From contig NC_019729.1 of the NCBI RefSeq assembly GCF_000317475.1, forward strand, positions 6,462,501-6,526,500: 64,000 bases of DNA, in the 5' to 3' direction. Within the stretch, counting starts at the first letter, position 1. Each line of letters begins with the position of its first letter. Positions 62,601 to 64,000 of the stretch are shown in pieces. Under the pieces are notes generated by a model, which saw only the letters and a program-made list of their open reading frames with translations, searched no databases and was not told the origin of the DNA. This stretch comes from Oscillatoria nigro-viridis PCC 7112 (GTDB taxonomy: Bacteria; Cyanobacteriota; Cyanobacteriia; Cyanobacteriales; Microcoleaceae). The position numbers were made by a program, and so were the translations under genes.

Positions 62601-64000
62601 GATTGCCAATCTGCGGGAGACTACGCAGAAAAATACAGAGCAAGATTGGCTGAAAACAAACCTCGCTAAGTTCACTCGAATGCTACAAGGTCAGCGGGAT
62701 TTAGAAACTGTTTCTAAACTAATTCTCTCAGAATTAACGCCGCTGGTTTCTGCTCAGCATGGCGTCTTCTTTATGATGGAAGCTGTGGAACACGATCCGT
62801 TTCTCAAACTGTTAAGTACCTACGCATATCGGGAACGCAAACAGTTAGGAAATAGATTCCATTTAGGCGAAGGTTTGGTAGGACAGTGCGCCCTGGAAAA
62901 GGAACGTATACTGTTGACTGAAGTGCCGGACAACTACGTGAAAATTAGCTCGGGTCTGGGAGAAGCTACGCCGCTGAATGTCGTGGTTTTACCTGTACTA
63001 TTTGAGGGAGAAGTGACGGCAGTAATCGAGTTAGCTTCGTTCCGCCGATTCAGCGAAATACACTTGACATTCCTCGACCAACTGACGGAAAGTATCGCCA
63101 TTGTTTTAAATACAATTGCGGCGAGTATGCGGACGGAAGAGTTGCTGAAACAGGCGCAATCTTTGGCTGAAGAGTTGCAAACTCAGCAAAAGGAACTAAG
63201 GGACACTAACCAGCGGCTAGAACAGCAAGCGCAGTTGCAGAAGACGAATGAGGAACTGTTGAAGAAGCAGCAGGAAGAGTTGCAACAAACGAATGAAGAA
63301 CTAGAAGAACAAGCTGAATTGCTAGCGCTGCAAAATAAGGAAGTTGAGCGGAAAAATCGAGATATCGAACAGGCGAGGGGGTTATTGGAAGAAAGAGCCG
63401 AACAGTTGGCTCTAACTTCTAAGTATAAGTCGGAGTTTCTGGCAAATATGTCTCACGAGTTGCGAACTCCGCTGAATTCGCTGTTGATTCTGGCTCGATT
63501 GCTTTCTGACAATACTGAAGGCAATTTGACTCTGAAACAAGTTGAATACACGCGCACAATTTACTCGGCGGGAAATGACTTGCTGGGGCTGATTAATGAC
63601 ATCTTGGATCTTGCTAAGATTGAATCAGGCACGATGTCGGTGGAAATCGATCAAGTGTTGTTTGCGGAGTTGCGAGATCATTTGGAGCGAACTTTCCGCC
63701 AAATCGCCCAGGATAAGAAGTTGAGTTTTAAAATCGAGCTTGAGGCTGGGTTGCCAAAAGGGCTCTATACTGATGCTAAACGGCTGCAACAAGTGTTGAA
63801 GAATCTTCTCTCTAATGCGTTTAAGTTTACAGAGCGAGGTGAGGTAAAATTGCGGGTCGAAGTAGCGCGGGGAGGGTGGAGTGTAGAAAAAGAAAGTTTA
63901 ACGAGTTCCCCTAATGTTTTGGCTTTCTCAGTTAGCGATACGGGGATTGGAATTTCTGCTGAAAAACACCGGGTTATTTTTGAGGCTTTCCAACAAGCTG
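59668..64000 (+). CDS. giant multi-HAMP sensor histidine kinase (partial, runs off the window)
   Basis: Open from the ATG at 59668 to the window end (1444 codons), with no stop seen. Residues 1-149 contain a first HAMP-type unit (LLRTLVAVKKGDFSVRMP). From 150 to about 977 come nine 92-residue units (MVDQLSSFASEVTRVAREVG ... LTAQVRNIAEVTTAVANGDL). A GAF domain (about 1025-1155), a long coiled coil (about 1155-1245), the HisKA domain with His1263 in MSHELRTPLN, and most of a HATPase_c domain follow. No transmembrane segment, so cytoplasmic. Hybrid receiver domains may lie beyond the window. Confidence 0.95.
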   Translation, partial: MSTAQITTPNSNNGYAKQLLRTLVAVKKGDFSVRMPIDQTGLAGKIADELNEIIELNERMAAELDRIGTVVGKEGKIAQRATIGSAEGSWAASVNSVNTLITDLVQPTSETARVIRAVAKGDLSQTIALEIEDRPLKGEFLQTAQIVNTMVDQLSSFASEVTRVAREVGTEGKLGVQAEVRGVAGTWKDLTDSVNSMAGNLTAQVRNIAEVTTAVANGDLSKKITVDVKGEILELKNTINIMVDQLSSFASEVTRVAREVGTEGQLGVQAEVRGVAGTWKDLTDSVNSMAGNLTAQVRNIAEVTTAVANGDLSKKITVDVKGEILELKNTINIMVDQLNSFASEVTRVAREVGSEGKLGGQAEVKGVAGTWKDLTDSVNFMAGSLTAQVRNIAEVTTAVAKGDLSKKITVDVKGEILELKNTVNTMVDQLNSFASEVTRVAREVGTEGKLGVQAEVQEVAGTWKDLTDSVNSMAGNLTAQVRNIAEVTTAVANGDLSKKITVQVKGEILELKNTINVMVDQLNSFASEVTRVAREVGSEGKLGGQADVRGVAGTWKDLTDSVNFMAGSLTEQVRNIAAVTTAVANGDLSKKITVDVKGEILELKNTVNTMVDQLNSFASEVTRVAREVGTEGKLGVQAEVRGVAGTWKDLTDSVNSMAGNLTAQVRNIAEVTTAVANGDLSKKITVDVKGEILELKNTINIMVDQLSSFASEVTRVAREVGTEGKLGVQAYVRGVGGTWKDLTDNVNLMAGNLTAQVRNIAEVTKAVANGDLSKKITVDVKGEILELKDTINVMVDQLNSFASEVTRVAREVGTEGKLGGQAEVKGVAGTWKDLTDNVNSMAGNLTAQVRGIAKVVTAVANGDLKRKLMLEAKGEIATLADTINEMIDTLATFADQVSTVAREVGIEGKLGGQAKVPGAAGTWRDLTDNVNELAANLTTQVRAIAEVAIAVTRGDLTRSISVAAEGEVAIVKDNINQMIANLRETTQKNTEQDWLKTNLAKFTRMLQGQRDLETVSKLILSELTPLVSAQHGVFFMMEAVEHDPFLKLLSTYAYRERKQLGNRFHLGEGLVGQCALEKERILLTEVPDNYVKISSGLGEATPLNVVVLPVLFEGEVTAVIELASFRRFSEIHLTFLDQLTESIAIVLNTIAASMRTEELLKQAQSLAEELQTQQKELRDTNQRLEQQAQLQKTNEELLKKQQEELQQTNEELEEQAELLALQNKEVERKNRDIEQARGLLEERAEQLALTSKYKSEFLANMSHELRTPLNSLLILARLLSDNTEGNLTLKQVEYTRTIYSAGNDLLGLINDILDLAKIESGTMSVEIDQVLFAELRDHLERTFRQIAQDKKLSFKIELEAGLPKGLYTDAKRLQQVLKNLLSNAFKFTERGEVKLRVEVARGGWSVEKESLTSSPNVLAFSVSDTGIGISAEKHRVIFEAFQQA
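60115..62598 (+). repeat. nine 276-bp tandem repeats encoding HAMP-type units
   Basis: The ATG of each MVDQL-type unit falls at 60115, 60391, 60667, 60943, 61219, 61495, 61771, 62047 and 62323, with the array closing at 62599 (MIANL): exact 276-base spacing throughout. Units at 60115 and 61495 are almost identical in DNA over about 250 bases; the last two units are the most diverged. Confidence 0.97.

Overview
This window looks like chromosome from a filamentous, non-heterocystous cyanobacterium of the Microcoleus/Oscillatoria/Phormidium kind. GCGATCGC (HIP1-type) octamers are frequent. Several genes are cyanobacterial signatures: ntcA next to a DUF3084 gene, the omega-3 desaturase desB, a photosystem II-linked radical SAM protein, a DUF1830 protein, a patD-like gene and a DUF6761 gene. 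Spacers are crowded with short repeats typical of large Oscillatoriales genomes. The genus is inferred, not proven.

Layout. 0.6-9 kb is housekeeping: purF, desB, small conserved proteins, the radical SAM protein and yqgF. 9-13.7 kb holds a leftward group, ntcA then a DUF3084 coiled-coil protein then yqgF, followed by rightward fabI and hisB. 13.7-18 kb is an accessory island: a C5-cytosine methyltransferase between two different PD-(D/E)XK-like nucleases, plus an overlapping pair of small unknown genes. 18-28 kb carries a large GH15-type protein, a WecG/TagA glycosyltransferase, a GxxExxY protein, a subtilisin-SLH protein, a dead HigA-like antitoxin, and bolA with a monothiol glutaredoxin.

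28.4-30.6 kb is an IS607-family element (serine recombinase plus TnpB). It sits inside a DUF6761 gene; removing 2006 bp at a GG dinucleotide restores an exact 82-codon frame. Three small hairpins follow tnpB and are good candidates for part of its guide RNA. 31-45 kb returns to core functions: a response regulator, phhB, an aldehyde dehydrogenase, an OsmF-like binding protein, a RelA/SpoT enzyme, a patD-like gene, a fused two-domain ABC ATPase, a group 2 sigma factor, a GNAT enzyme and an AEC transporter.

45.2-55 kb is a turnover zone: DUF433 and HicBA genes with three gene fragments between and after them, a vMAP-type HTH plus NB-ARC ATPase gene with direct repeats upstream, two Uma2 proteins, an IS110 transposase stopped by one in-frame TGA, and a frameshifted IS4-family element with perfect ends and a 10-bp target duplication. 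55-59 kb holds a 2OG-Fe dioxygenase, an HpcH/HpaI aldolase and an exported flavoprotein containing an in-frame spacer-type repeat. The window ends inside a very large histidine kinase (59668 to beyond 64000) with nine 92-residue HAMP-type units repeated at exactly 276 bp.
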